Shown piece by piece: positions 31,842 through 40,922 of a stretch of DNA of 64,000 nt; position 1 is the first letter of the stretch; the number at the start of each line of letters is the position of its first letter. The notes under the pieces are model-generated. The model ran no database searches. It saw only the letters and a program-made list of their open reading frames with translations, and was not told where the DNA came from. A program made the translations under genes and the position numbers. The DNA is from Bacilli bacterium (GTDB lineage Bacteria > Bacillota_I > Bacilli_A > RFN20 > CAG-826): the NCBI GenBank assembly GCA_022653695.1, contig JALCSW010000002.1:186001-250000 (forward strand). Reading direction: 5' to 3'.

Positions 31842-34231
31842 GAACGGATTTCCGCCCCAAAACGCGTTTTTATCGTCGCGACCGCCTTCTCCATAACCGC
31901 GGACGCTTCGGAATCGGTCAGTGTTTTCTCGGGATCGAGGATCGTGATCGACAGCGCCACCGACTTCTTGCCGGGGGCGATATTGACGCCTTGGTAAACG
32001 TCAAAGACGTCGACCTTGGCGATCAGTTTGTCGGAACGCAGAATCTCCCGCCGGATGTCCTCGTAGGGCACCTTCTCGTCGACGAGGAAAGCCAAGTCGC
32101 GGCCGATTGAAGGGAATTTGGCCGGGACCGAGGCTTTTTCGGGCGAGGTCTTAAGAGCCAAAACGGCGCTTAGATCGAGCTCAAGGGCGACGGCGCCTTT
32201 GCTGAGGCCGTATTCCGCAAGGGCGGCGGGATGAAGGGCGCCCATGACGGCGACGAGCGTTTTGCCCAAATAGACGGCGGCGCTCCGTCCGGGGTGGAAT
32301 TCCTTTTCCCCGCTTCGAAGGCGCTCGATGCGGTAACGGTTGTCGGCAAGGCCCAAAAGACCCATGAGTCCAACGAAGAGGCCCTTGATCGAATAGAAGT
32401 CGTAAGGGCGGACATCGAGGCCGCCTTGGAGACGCTCCTCGCCCGCGAGGACAATGCCCAAACGACGGCTTTTTTCGTTGGGGGCGTCGACGTCGCTGAC
32501 CTCGAAGAGGGCCAAGTCCTTGATCTGGTGGGCGGCGTTGTATGCGGCCGCCGAAAGAAGCGAGGGCAAAACGTTCCGACGAACGTATTCATGGTCAGCG
32601 GTCATCGGGTTGGAAAGCCTGTAGCTATCCCCGCCCCCAAGGTAATCGAAACGGTCCTTCTCCGAGGCGCCGACGAGGGTGTAGGTAAGAACTTCGTCGA
32701 GCCCCTGCTCACGGAGATAGCGACGGATGGCGACGACGAGCCTCTGCTCGTTGGTGAGGCCGCCCTCGCAATGGGCCTCCCCCGAAGGCAAACGGCTCGC
32801 GATGCGGTCGTAGCCAAGAAGGCGGATGACCTCCTCGCTGACATCGCACCCTTCGGCCATGTCGATACGATAAGCGGGCACGGAAACGCTGATTTCGTCG
32901 CCATTTTCATTGACGCCCAAATGGTCTTTGCGAAGGACGGAGGCGATCTCTTCGTTCGTGAAGGAGGTGCCCAAGCGGCGATTGATGCGATCGTAAGAGG
33001 TCCTGATCAGCTTCGGCTCATGGGGCAAGGTATCGTAAACGAGGCTTTCGCTCACGGAGGCGGCCCCGCAAAGCCGCTCGAGGAGCGCGGAGGCGATTTC
33101 GAGAACCCGTTCGGCTTGGCTCGGGTTGAGCCCTTTCACGAAACGGGAGGAGGATTCGCTGGCCAAGCCCAAGCGGTTCGAGGTGTGGCGGATGGCGGCG
33201 CCTTGGAACACGGCGGCTTCAATCGCGACGTTGGCGGTTTCCCCGTCGACCTCGCATTCCTTGGAAGTCATGATGCCGGCGAGACACATCCCCCGGCCCG
33301 CGCTCGTCACCACGAGATCGCCCTTGACGAGCCGATAGGTTTTCCCGTCCATGGCCACGAAATCGCCTTCGCAATCGTCGCGGACGACGAGTTCTTTCCG
33401 CGGCAATTTGTCGAGATCGTACATGTTGAGCGGCTGCCCCGTAAGCAGCATCACGAAATTGCCGACGTCCACGACGCTATCGATGCTGCGAACGCCTTCG
33501 CTGAAAAGAATCCGCCGCATCCATTCGGGGGAAGGGCCGACTTTTAGGCCATGGACTTCCCGAATCCAAAACGAAGGGCAGTTCTTGGTCTCGCTTCCGA
33601 CCTTAAAAGCCGTCTTGACGTGTTTTTTGACGGCGAATTCGGGCAGTTTGACCGGGCGGTCGAGCAGGGTCCCCACCTCCTCCGCCACGTTCATCATGGC
33701 GTTGAGGTCCGGACGGTTGGCCAAAAGTTTGAGGTTGAGGATCGCGTCGTCTAGGCCAAGGTAACCCAAAACGTCCTCCTCCCCCACCGGAGCCTCCGCC
33801 GCCAACTCTTCGATGCCGGCGCACTGCTTCTCGCTGAGGGACTTCCTGTCGACGCCGAGCTCATATAGAGCGCAGCACATCCCGTCGCTTTCCACGCCGC
33901 GAATCACGCTCTTCGCGATGGTGATGGAGGGCAAAACGGCGCCTTCGCGGGCGACGATGACTTTAAGGCCTTTGCGGGCGTTGGGGGCGCCGCAGACGAT
34001 TTGATGGATGCCGTATTTGGGGCCTTCGTCCACCTGAAGAACGCGCAGATGGTCGCTGTCGGGATGGCTCTCGCAGGAAAGGATCTCGCCGATGAGGAGG
34101 CCGCTGGCTTTCGCCAAGCGGTCGATCGACTCGACTTCGACCCCGGCGAAAGTCATCTTCGAGGCCAACTCTTCCGGGGAGACGCCGCTCAGATCGACGA
34201 ACTGCCCCAGCCAATTCCATGATACTTTCAT
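31838..34231 (-). CDS. pheT: Phenylalanyl-tRNA synthetase beta subunit
   Basis: The 797-residue subunit has an N-terminal tRNA-binding OB fold (about 40-150, GEILSCESHPDSDHLRVLQV), B3/4 editing domain, B5 domain and a C-terminal FDX-ACB anticodon domain (FPSIGRDLAFLVDEKVPYED). It works as an alpha2beta2 tetramer with PheS to charge tRNA-Phe and edit mischarged Tyr. It lies 11 bp downstream of pheS in the same T-box-controlled operon. Length matches Firmicutes PheT. Confidence 0.97.
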   Translation of the reverse strand: MKVSWNWLGQFVDLSGVSPEELASKMTFAGVEVESIDRLAKASGLLIGEILSCESHPDSDHLRVLQVDEGPKYGIHQIVCGAPNARKGLKVIVAREGAVLPSITIAKSVIRGVESDGMCCALYELGVDRKSLSEKQCAGIEELAAEAPVGEEDVLGYLGLDDAILNLKLLANRPDLNAMMNVAEEVGTLLDRPVKLPEFAVKKHVKTAFKVGSETKNCPSFWIREVHGLKVGPSPEWMRRILFSEGVRSIDSVVDVGNFVMLLTGQPLNMYDLDKLPRKELVVRDDCEGDFVAMDGKTYRLVKGDLVVTSAGRGMCLAGIMTSKECEVDGETANVAIEAAVFQGAAIRHTSNRLGLASESSSRFVKGLNPSQAERVLEIASALLERLCGAASVSESLVYDTLPHEPKLIRTSYDRINRRLGTSFTNEEIASVLRKDHLGVNENGDEISVSVPAYRIDMAEGCDVSEEVIRLLGYDRIASRLPSGEAHCEGGLTNEQRLVVAIRRYLREQGLDEVLTYTLVGASEKDRFDYLGGGDSYRLSNPMTADHEYVRRNVLPSLLSAAAYNAAHQIKDLALFEVSDVDAPNEKSRRLGIVLAGEERLQGGLDVRPYDFYSIKGLFVGLMGLLGLADNRYRIERLRSGEKEFHPGRSAAVYLGKTLVAVMGALHPAALAEYGLSKGAVALELDLSAVLALKTSPEKASVPAKFPSIGRDLAFLVDEKVPYEDIRREILRSDKLIAKVDVFDVYQGVNIAPGKKSVALSITILDPEKTLTDSEASAVMEKAVATIKTRFGAEIRS

Positions 34232-34242
34232 TGCCCTTCTCC

Positions 34243-35283
34243 TTATTTTTCGAGGTAATCCTTAAGAAAACGCTCGTCGTTTTGGTAGAATCGGCGGATG
34301 TCGTCGATGCCGTATCGCAAGATGGCGATCCGTTCGACTCCGACGCCAAAGGCGAAACCGCTATAGACCTCAGGGTCGTATCCGCACATCCGAAGAACGT
34401 TGGGGTGGACCTCTCCGGCCCCCAGAATCTCGATCCAACCGGTGCCTTTGCACATATCGCAGCCCTTCCCGCCGCAATGGGCGCAGCTTACGTCCACCTC
34501 GACCGAAGGCTCCGTGAAGGGGAAATAGGAACTGCGGAGGCGGATTTGGCGTTTCTCGCCGAACATTTTCTTGACGAAAAGCTCGAGCGTTCCTTTAAGA
34601 TCGGCCATGGAAACGCCTTTATCCACGACCAAGCCTTCTATTTGACCGAACTGATGGCTGTGGGTGGCGTCGTCGTCGTCCCGGCGGTAGCATTTGCCAG
34701 GGCAGATCATCTTGATGGGGCCCTTGTCCGCCTTTTCGACCATCGCGTGGGCTTGGGCGGCGCTGGTCTGAGTGCGAAGCAAAAGGCTGTCGGTGATATA
34801 AAAGGTGTCCTGCATGTCGCGGGCCGGATGGTCCTTAGGGACGTTTAAAAGCTCGAAATTGTAGTGATCGGTCTCGACGTCGCGGCCCTCTTTGACCTCG
34901 AAGCCCATGCCGACGAAGATGTCGGTCATTTCGTCGATGATCTGATAATAAGGATTCACATGGCCGATTTTCCGCTCCCGCGGAGGCAAGCTGATGTCGA
35001 TGGTCTCAGCTTCGAGTTTCCTCGCCAAAACCGCGGCTTTGATGGCCTTTTCCTTTTCCGAATACGCCGTCTCGATCGCTTTTCGGCAATCGTTGACCGC
35101 TTTGCCGAAGGAGGCCCGCTCCGTGGGCGGGACGCTTTTCATGGCTCCCATGAGGGCGCTGAGTTCGCTTTTTTTGGCAAGATACGCGTTATGGACGCGG
35201 ATGAGGGCGGCCTCGTCCGCGCACCCGGCGATCTCGCCAAGCGCCTTGCCTTTGATTTCCTCGATTTTCGCCTCTTGCTCCAT
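34243..35283 (-). CDS. pheS: Phenylalanyl-tRNA synthetase alpha subunit
   Basis: The 346-residue class II catalytic subunit has an N-terminal coiled-coil tRNA-binding arm (about 1-85), then the active-site core with motif 2 region KMICPGKCYRRDDDDATHSH and motif 3 FGVGVERIAILRYGIDDIR. AAGGAGG precedes the ATG. It is the first gene of the pheS-pheT-yceD operon, behind a T-box leader. A CAHCGGKGCDMCKGTGW segment forms a zinc-ribbon-like CxxC pair, which occurs in some family members. Confidence 0.97.
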   Translation of the reverse strand: MEQEAKIEEIKGKALGEIAGCADEAALIRVHNAYLAKKSELSALMGAMKSVPPTERASFGKAVNDCRKAIETAYSEKEKAIKAAVLARKLEAETIDISLPPRERKIGHVNPYYQIIDEMTDIFVGMGFEVKEGRDVETDHYNFELLNVPKDHPARDMQDTFYITDSLLLRTQTSAAQAHAMVEKADKGPIKMICPGKCYRRDDDDATHSHQFGQIEGLVVDKGVSMADLKGTLELFVKKMFGEKRQIRLRSSYFPFTEPSVEVDVSCAHCGGKGCDMCKGTGWIEILGAGEVHPNVLRMCGYDPEVYSGFAFGVGVERIAILRYGIDDIRRFYQNDERFLKDYLEK

Positions 35284-35302
35284 AGGGAAGCCTCCTTTAA
35301 CG

Positions 35303-35356
35303 AAAAAAGACGGCCGGGAGCGGGCCTAATGCCCGCGGTGCCATCCCACTTCCGTC
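35303..35356 (-). terminator. T-box terminator of pheST
   Basis: GACGG (minus) pairs with CCGTC and encloses the inner GCGGGC/GCCCGC stem. TTTTTT follows on the minus strand. Confidence 0.75.
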
Positions 35357-35518
35357 TGGTTTCACCAGACGCTCACGGGCCCTAACCCTGCCGATGGGGA
35401 AGGCCTTATGAGCCTTCGTTCTCCGAGCTGAATTCCCTAACGCTATCCTGAGGCGGTTTCACTGTTCGCCCCTCCCTAAGAAGACACTCGCGAAAGGTAC
35501 TGCTTCTCTTCGTCGAAC
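35303..35518 (-). promoter_or_regulatory. T-box riboswitch leader of pheST (Phe)
   Basis: The leader carries the T-box core AGTGGGATGGCACCGCGGG (35332-35350 on the minus strand) followed by a terminator. A specifier-like TTC (Phe) lies near 35492-35494 in the first stem. A -10-like TACAAT (35525-35530) precedes it. Uncharged tRNA-Phe would promote read-through into pheS. Confidence 0.85.
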
Positions 35519-35657
35519 ATGCTTATTGTACGAGTTTTCCCGACAAAAGAAAGTAAAGAAAGAGGCCCAAGCGCCGTTTTTTGGGAAATAATGATTGAAA
35601 TTGCGGAAAACGCTGGGCATCATCAACCCATCACCATAAAAAGGAAAAGGAGAAAAC

Positions 35658-37139
35658 ATGAGAAAACAAGTTCTGCTCGTGCTTGCTTCCGGGGCTCTCA
35701 CGCTCGCCGGTTGCGCACAAGGGAGCAGCGGCGCCCCCGCCGTTAGCTCCTCCGGTTCCGATTCGGCTTCGGCGACATCCTCCAAGGAAGTCTCCAGCAG
35801 CCTCGCCAAACCGGTTCTATCCGATTTTTTGAAGAAATTCAGCGACGCCAACGCGACCATCGCCGTCAAAGTCGACGACAGCGATTTCCTCACCGCCTCG
35901 TTCTATGGCGAGCGCGGTTTCTACGTCGACGCGGGGGGCGATACCTCATCCGGGGTCATCGCCAACCGCGAGGAAGGCTGCTTCGACTTCACTTACGAGG
36001 ACGGGGCGCTCATCCTCGGTCAGGCCGAAAGCGACCTCAGGCGCGTCACGACCGCTTACTACACGCCTTTGGATTTGGCTGGCGCCACCGCGAATTTCTC
36101 CGTTGAAAAGGACGGCCTTACCTATGACCTTACCAAGGGGACGGCCGGCGATTACAGCACTGTCGAGACGGCCTACGCCATCCTTGGGATGTGCAACATC
36201 AATTGGCGATTCGCCAAACTGGGTTACTTGGCCGACGTCAAGCTCATCCTCGACGCGGATGGGGAGGGGGCCGCGTTTTCGTATGAGATCACCAACGTGG
36301 CTTCCGTAACCGCCCAAATCAGCGACATCGGCACGACCGAGAACGCGGCCTTCAGCGCTTACATCGCCTCGCCGAAATCGGCTCCGGTCCGCACCGCCTA
36401 CACCGCGGAGAGCCTTGCGGCCTTCGGGGACATGTTCGGCGAAGGGGCCGTCGTGCCCTTCCCGAGCGCGGCTTCGGCCCTGTGGCGGGACGACGTGGTT
36501 TATGATGACAACGACGTCGCCTCGGAAGTTGACTTCTACGAATTCGGATCCGACATCAGCGCGGCTTTCGCGGGCGAGCTCATCGCGGCAGGATTCAAGA
36601 AAGTCACCAGCACCAGCGTTTTAGGTGACGAGCTCGTCACTTACGAGAAGGTCTATAGCGCCGCGACCGAGACCATCGGCGATTCCGTGATCGCGGTCAC
36701 GGTCAGCTACGACGCCGAGGCCGAGCGCACGACCGGCACCATCTCGAGTTACACCTACCCAAAACGGAAAGTCGACAAAACCGTCGCCACGGCCAACGAA
36801 TACTTGACCGCCTATAACGACGGCGCCGCGACGATCCCCCTTCTCTCCGACTCCACGGACATCGTCTCCGTCACGACCCTCGACGCCTCGGAGCTAGTGG
36901 GGGAAACCCTCTATCTGCAGGCCAGCATCACGATTGACGACGAAACGGCTTGCGACGCCTACCGCCAGGCTTACCAAGCAGTCCTCGTCGACGCCGGTTA
37001 CGAGGAGACGGACGAGTGGGACGAACTCGGCTTCAAGAGTTACGAGAAGGGCGACGTCACCATCGAAATCGACGGCTGGTTCGATGACAGCAACAACTTC
37101 GACGGCGGCTTCTCGATCATCTTCGAAGACATCGGCTGA
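35658..37139 (+). CDS. Large lipoprotein of unknown function
   Basis: The 493-residue protein begins with a lipoprotein signal (MRKQVLLVLASGALTLAGC; Cys at 19), followed by a Ser/Ala-rich linker of about 40 residues. The rest is acidic, beta-rich and secreted, with no recognised domain. Two segments near the C-terminus (VDFYEFGSDISAAFAGELIA and YRQAYQAVLVDAGYEETDEW) look like repeats of one small alpha/beta module. AAAAGGAG precedes the ATG. It is a single-gene unit ending in a strong terminator. Similar lipoproteins are typical of this lineage, but the role is unknown. Confidence 0.8.
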   Translation: MRKQVLLVLASGALTLAGCAQGSSGAPAVSSSGSDSASATSSKEVSSSLAKPVLSDFLKKFSDANATIAVKVDDSDFLTASFYGERGFYVDAGGDTSSGVIANREEGCFDFTYEDGALILGQAESDLRRVTTAYYTPLDLAGATANFSVEKDGLTYDLTKGTAGDYSTVETAYAILGMCNINWRFAKLGYLADVKLILDADGEGAAFSYEITNVASVTAQISDIGTTENAAFSAYIASPKSAPVRTAYTAESLAAFGDMFGEGAVVPFPSAASALWRDDVVYDDNDVASEVDFYEFGSDISAAFAGELIAAGFKKVTSTSVLGDELVTYEKVYSAATETIGDSVIAVTVSYDAEAERTTGTISSYTYPKRKVDKTVATANEYLTAYNDGAATIPLLSDSTDIVSVTTLDASELVGETLYLQASITIDDETACDAYRQAYQAVLVDAGYEETDEWDELGFKSYEKGDVTIEIDGWFDDSNNFDGGFSIIFEDIG

Positions 37140-37158
37140 TCGATTCGCCGACTCAAAA

Positions 37159-37186
37159 AGCGCTCTCCGCAAGGAGGGCGTTTTTT
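37159..37186 (+). terminator. Terminator of the large lipoprotein gene
   Basis: CGCTCTCC-gcaa-GGAGGGCG (8 bp, one T-G pair) followed by TTTTTT. Confidence 0.9.
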
Positions 37187-37213
37187 GCGAGCGGGAACCC
37201 TCGGCGCGAAACG

Positions 37214-37240
37214 AAAAAAGCCTTTGGGAAAACCAAAGGC
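37214..37240 (-). terminator. Terminator of the convergent lipoprotein gene
   Basis: GCCTTTGG pairs with CCAAAGGC and is followed on the minus strand by TTTTTT. On the plus strand GATTTTTG follows, so it may work both ways. Confidence 0.85.
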
Positions 37241-37259
37241 GATTTTTGACAAAACGGAA

Positions 37260-38474
37260 TCACTCGATCACGGACGGCAGCTCAACCTCGCTGTAGCCAG
37301 CTAGATCCGGCAACGCGATCGCGGCGGCCTCGCCTTGAAGAGGCTTCATCGTGCCGATAAGGTGAAAGGCCGATAGGCGCAGGTCCGGCAAGGAATAGGC
37401 GCCCGGACTCAGAAGGCCGTTCCAATAATCAATCGTCTCGCTCTTCTCGAGTTTGCTTTGATCGGTCTTGCAGTCAAGGTCCACCGTCGAGGAGACGAAA
37501 TCGTCCGCCGTGAAAAAGAAGACGAAATCGGAATCCCACGTCGACACGGCCTCAAAGAAGGAACTGATGTCGTTGGCGAGCGGGATTTGGGCCAACCGCG
37601 GAAGCGAGGAAGCGTAGACGCGCCCCTGAAGGAAACGGGCGACCGTCTTGATGCCGGGAGCGTAAGTCAAACGATAGGAGCCAAGGCCGTTTTCGGCGAT
37701 GGAAAGCGTGCTGTCGCTGGTCCCGCCAAGGGTCTTCATCATCTCGTCCACGAGCGCGTCGACCGAATCGCAAAGGCGCTCGGTGAGGCTCTTCTCGCCC
37801 GTGAAAAGGGAGTCGACGAACGTCCGCTCCTCTTTGGCGAGGGCGCGATAGCTTTTCCGAGGCATCGTCCAATCTTCCGTCCCATAGGCGTCATTGACGG
37901 TCGTTTCAAAGGCCTTCTTGGTCATGAGGGCTTTCGAAAGGTCGAAATACTCGCGATAGTCATCGGTCTTGTTGACGGTATAAACGTTCGGCGATTGGTC
38001 GGTGACCTCAATTTCGCTGAGTTCGCTCGATCCGGCGGATGGTTTGAGGCTCATGTTCGCGATTTCCGTGGCGCTCACGAATTCTTTGGCCGAAAGCCCG
38101 TCGACCCCGTTCGCGCGGAAAGAGACGGATTCGATGGTGCCATCGACCCCATAGAGCTCAGGACCGCTTTCCTCAGCCGAGGAAGAAGAGGACCCCTCAT
38201 CGTCGTCGGGATATAAGTAGGCGGCAACGCCGAAGTCGGTGTCGTCGCGGCCCACATTGGCGGCTGGGGTGAAAACGAAGCCTTGGTCGTCGCTTCCGGC
38301 GACCCCCTTCATGTCCTTGCGGAAAAGGCTGATCGCGGCGCCGTATTCCGAAGGATCGAGATCGGCGTAGAGCGAAAGGTCAACGGCGGAGGAACTGCCT
38401 GCGCCCGAGCACGAGCAGGCGCCGGTGCCGAGAGAGAAGGCCAAAACGAGAAAGGGGATGATTTTCTTTTTCAT
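37260..38474 (-). CDS. Lipoprotein of unknown function
   Basis: The 404-residue protein has a signal MKKKIIPFLVLAFSLGTGAC with Cys at about 20, then a Ser-rich linker. No known domain. It contains an ETTVNDAYGTEDWTMPRKSY segment and a serpin-like flavour (long loop-rich beta protein ending in short strands), but the similarity is too weak to name. TATAAT (38484-38489) lies 9 nt before the ATG without a Shine-Dalgarno sequence, so the mRNA is probably leaderless. It is convergent with the other large lipoprotein gene. Confidence 0.75.
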   Translation of the reverse strand: MKKKIIPFLVLAFSLGTGACSCSGAGSSSAVDLSLYADLDPSEYGAAISLFRKDMKGVAGSDDQGFVFTPAANVGRDDTDFGVAAYLYPDDDEGSSSSSAEESGPELYGVDGTIESVSFRANGVDGLSAKEFVSATEIANMSLKPSAGSSELSEIEVTDQSPNVYTVNKTDDYREYFDLSKALMTKKAFETTVNDAYGTEDWTMPRKSYRALAKEERTFVDSLFTGEKSLTERLCDSVDALVDEMMKTLGGTSDSTLSIAENGLGSYRLTYAPGIKTVARFLQGRVYASSLPRLAQIPLANDISSFFEAVSTWDSDFVFFFTADDFVSSTVDLDCKTDQSKLEKSETIDYWNGLLSPGAYSLPDLRLSAFHLIGTMKPLQGEAAAIALPDLAGYSEVELPSVIE

Positions 38475-38483
38475 ATCGCCCAC

Positions 38484-38489
38484 ATTATA
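38484..38489 (-). promoter_or_regulatory. -10 element of lipoprotein gene, leaderless
   Basis: TATAAT on the minus strand, 9 nt before the ATG at 38474. The preceding bases give no clear -35. Confidence 0.6.
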
Positions 38490-38551
38490 TAAGGAAAAGG
38501 AAGCCCGCACCATCTATTAATCAAAGGCGTTCCCCCGCGGGAAAAAGGGCG

Positions 38552-39262
38552 TCATTTTCTAAGTTCGTACATGAGGATTCCGCCAGCCACCGCCACGTTG
38601 AGCGAATCGATGCCGCTCATCTCAAGGCGGACCCGCGCGTCGGCCAAAGCCTGAATCGGCGAACTGACGCCTTGGCCTTCGCTACCCAAAACGAGGGCGA
38701 TTTTCCCTTTTTTGGGAAGCGAAGAAAGGGAAGAAGAGGCTTTGAGATCCGTCGAAACGATCGCGTAGCCTTCGGATTTCAGAGTCCCGATCCGAGCGAT
38801 GAGGTCGTCATGAGGGACGATGTGAAGCCTGAAAATGGCCCCTTGGCTCGCGAGGACGGCCTTTCGGTTCATCGGATCGGCCGACCCGTTCGACAAATAC
38901 GCGTCCCGAAACCCAAACGAAAGGGCGGTTCTTAGCAACGTCCCGACGTTGCCAGGATCTTGCACGCCGTCAAGAACGAGGGCGCGGCCCGTGTCAAAGG
39001 GGTCGTTTTGGGGACGATGGCAAAGCGCCACGATGCCCTCGGGGCTCTTCGTCGCGGCGAGTTTGGCAATGATCTCGCGGCTGACCAAAGTGACGGGCGC
39101 GGCAGTTTCGTAGGGCTCAAGGGAAAAAATCTCCTCGGCGCAACCCTCTTCTAAGGCCATTTCGACGAGGTGAAAGCCCTCGACGAGAAACAAGCCGCCT
39201 TTGTTAGGAAGTTTGGCGAGAGCCTTGATGCGTTGGTTCCTCAGACTCGTGATTCTATCCAT
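38552..39262 (-). CDS. TrmH/SpoU family RNA 2'-O-methyltransferase
   Basis: The 236-residue protein has a short N-terminal substrate-binding region and the SPOUT knot with motif 1 LVLDGVQDPGNVGTLLRTA, motif 2 IALVLGSEGQGVS and motif 3 SLNVAVAGGILMYEL. Members methylate ribose of 23S rRNA or tRNA (RlmB/TsnR-like). The exact target is not clear. It overlaps the upstream YgjP-type gene by 8 nt, so they are co-translated. Confidence 0.92.
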   Translation of the reverse strand: MDRITSLRNQRIKALAKLPNKGGLFLVEGFHLVEMALEEGCAEEIFSLEPYETAAPVTLVSREIIAKLAATKSPEGIVALCHRPQNDPFDTGRALVLDGVQDPGNVGTLLRTALSFGFRDAYLSNGSADPMNRKAVLASQGAIFRLHIVPHDDLIARIGTLKSEGYAIVSTDLKASSSLSSLPKKGKIALVLGSEGQGVSSPIQALADARVRLEMSGIDSLNVAVAGGILMYELRK

Positions 39263-39878
39263 TGCCGTAATCGTGTTTCCTTAAATTAGTGTACAGCCTC
39301 TTGTAGTCGGGGCAAAAGCGGAACACGATCTCGTAGAAGGCCTTTTGGTGGTTCCGCTCGAAATCGTGCGCCAGCTCATGGACGATGACGGAGTCGATGA
39401 TCTTCGGGTCGTAATGGACGAGCTCAAGGGCGAATGTGAGCCGGTGGTTCGAGCGGCTGTTGACCCCATAACGGGACCGCATCGAACGGACTTTCAGTTC
39501 GTAGGGCCTTTCGATCCCCATCGCCTTTTCATAGAAGGGCTCCCTTTCTTTAATATAGGAAAGAAGCTTGCCCTTTAGGAACCCGGCTTTCTTTTTCTCG
39601 TCGAGAACACCATACCCGCCAATGGTGTTTTTAACGCCGAAAAGATAGACCTCATCGCCGCTTTCGGAAGGCTCAAATTCCAATTTCCTTTTCAATTTCG
39701 GAAAATACTCGGCGATTTTCCTCTCGAGATAACGCCTTTCCGTGAGGCAAGGGCACGACACCTTCATGCTTCCCCCGTCGCGCGAAAGGCGGAAACTGAT
39801 GTTCCGGACCCGTTTGAAAGTGACTTCGACGGGATAAGAGAGCCCTTCGTAAACGACGCTCATGACTTCGGTTCGCAT
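39255..39878 (-). CDS. YgjP-like zinc metallopeptidase (DUF45)
   Basis: The 207-residue protein has the zinc motif HELAHDFERNHQKAFYEIV (HExxH plus a third His) near the C-terminus and the YgjP/DUF45 N-terminal domain (RNISFRLSRDGGSMKVSCP). The function of the family in vivo is poorly known. The Met at 39878 is chosen because TATAAT ends 6 nt upstream. A second Met at 39863 is possible. It heads the operon with the TrmH gene and is divergent from the TudS-like gene across a 60-bp region with a 16-bp palindrome. Confidence 0.85.
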   Translation of the reverse strand: MRTEVMSVVYEGLSYPVEVTFKRVRNISFRLSRDGGSMKVSCPCLTERRYLERKIAEYFPKLKRKLEFEPSESGDEVYLFGVKNTIGGYGVLDEKKKAGFLKGKLLSYIKEREPFYEKAMGIERPYELKVRSMRSRYGVNSRSNHRLTFALELVHYDPKIIDSVIVHELAHDFERNHQKAFYEIVFRFCPDYKRLYTNLRKHDYGNG

Positions 39879-39884
39879 AGTGGC

Positions 39885-39929
39885 ATTATAGCCTTTCTCA
39901 TTGTCCTTAAGGACAAAAAAGAATAGACT
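39885..39929. promoter_or_regulatory. Divergent leaderless promoters sharing a 16-bp palindrome
   Basis: TATAAT (39885-39890, minus) lies 6 nt before the YgjP-type ATG. TTGTCC (39901-39906)-17 bp-TAGACT (39924-39929, plus) lies 9 nt before the TudS-like ATG. Between them TTGTCCTTAAGGACAA (39901-39916) is a perfect palindrome covering the plus-strand -35. Confidence 0.6.
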
Positions 39930-39938
39930 TGTCTCGCT

Positions 39939-40922
39939 ATGGAAAAGATCCTCGTGAGCGCCTGCCTTCTGGGCGATAAAGTCCGCTACGACGGCGGAAG
40001 CAATCCCGTCGGCTTTTTGTCCGAACTGGCCAAGCGTTTTCAGATCGTCCCCTTTTGCCCCGAGGTCGAAGGCGGCCTTGCGATCCCGCGCGATCCCGCG
40101 GAAATCAGCGGTAATCGCGTCGTGACGAAAAACGGCGTTGACGTGACCGCCAATTACCATGAGGGGGCCCAAAAAGCCTTGACCCTTTGCAAATTTTTCG
40201 GCATCCGTTACGCGATCCTCAAAGACGGGAGCCCCGCCTGCGGACCGCGCCAGATCCACGATGGCAAATTCGATGGGTTGAAGATCGACGGCCTCGGCGT
40301 CACCGCCCGTCTTTTGGTCGCTAACGGCATCAAAGTCTTCGCCGAAACCGACAACATCTCTTTCTTGTGGAATAAGCCGACCGAGTTCAAAAGGGACAAG
40401 CCGCTCCGCAAAAAGAGGAACGGCTTCCCGCGCAAGCCCCATACCCTCGCGGAGGCCGCCGAAGAAGCGGCGAAAAAGGAAACGCCGACCGAGCGGAACG
40501 GCAAAGGCGAGGCGCGAGGCGCCTCTTTCGATCGTCGCAAGAAACCTTATGGCGAGCGCCATTCCTACAACCGCAGGGCGCACGAGTTTGAGGCGAGGGG
40601 CAAAACGGACGAACGCTACGGCGGGGAAAAGGCTCCCTACGGAAAAGGTGCCCCGCTTGCGAAAGGCAAATCGTTCGGGGAACGAAAAAGCTACGGAAAG
40701 AAAAAACCGTATGGGCGCAAACCTTACGGAACGCCTAAGCCCTACGGGGAGAAGGCAGGCCGCAAAGACGGCGGGCGGAAACCCGACGGCGGAAGCGGGT
40801 ATTACGACCATAAGCCCTACGGATCCCCTTCTAGCCACGGATTCAAGAAGGCCTACGGGCACAAAAACTACCGCAGATCCCCCTCGAATCGGGCGAAGGC
40901 CCCCTTCAATGAGAAAAAGTGA
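39939..40922 (+). CDS. TudS/DUF523 domain with KPYG-repeat disordered tail
   Basis: Residues 1-145 are a complete DUF523 domain (TudS, thiouracil desulfidase family). Three cysteines that hold the iron-sulfur cluster are present in SACLLGDKVRYDGG, VPFCPEVEGG and DGSPACGPRQI. Residues 148-327 are low-complexity and very basic, with about eight KPYG/KSYG/KAYG-type repeats (for example KKPYGRK, PKPYGEK, HKPYGSP). DUF523 proteins normally end soon after residue 145-160, so the 180-residue tail is an addition, probably disordered and RNA-binding. It overlaps the ECF gene by 14 nt. Confidence 0.85.
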   Translation: MEKILVSACLLGDKVRYDGGSNPVGFLSELAKRFQIVPFCPEVEGGLAIPRDPAEISGNRVVTKNGVDVTANYHEGAQKALTLCKFFGIRYAILKDGSPACGPRQIHDGKFDGLKIDGLGVTARLLVANGIKVFAETDNISFLWNKPTEFKRDKPLRKKRNGFPRKPHTLAEAAEEAAKKETPTERNGKGEARGASFDRRKKPYGERHSYNRRAHEFEARGKTDERYGGEKAPYGKGAPLAKGKSFGERKSYGKKKPYGRKPYGTPKPYGEKAGRKDGGRKPDGGSGYYDHKPYGSPSSHGFKKAYGHKNYRRSPSNRAKAPFNEKK

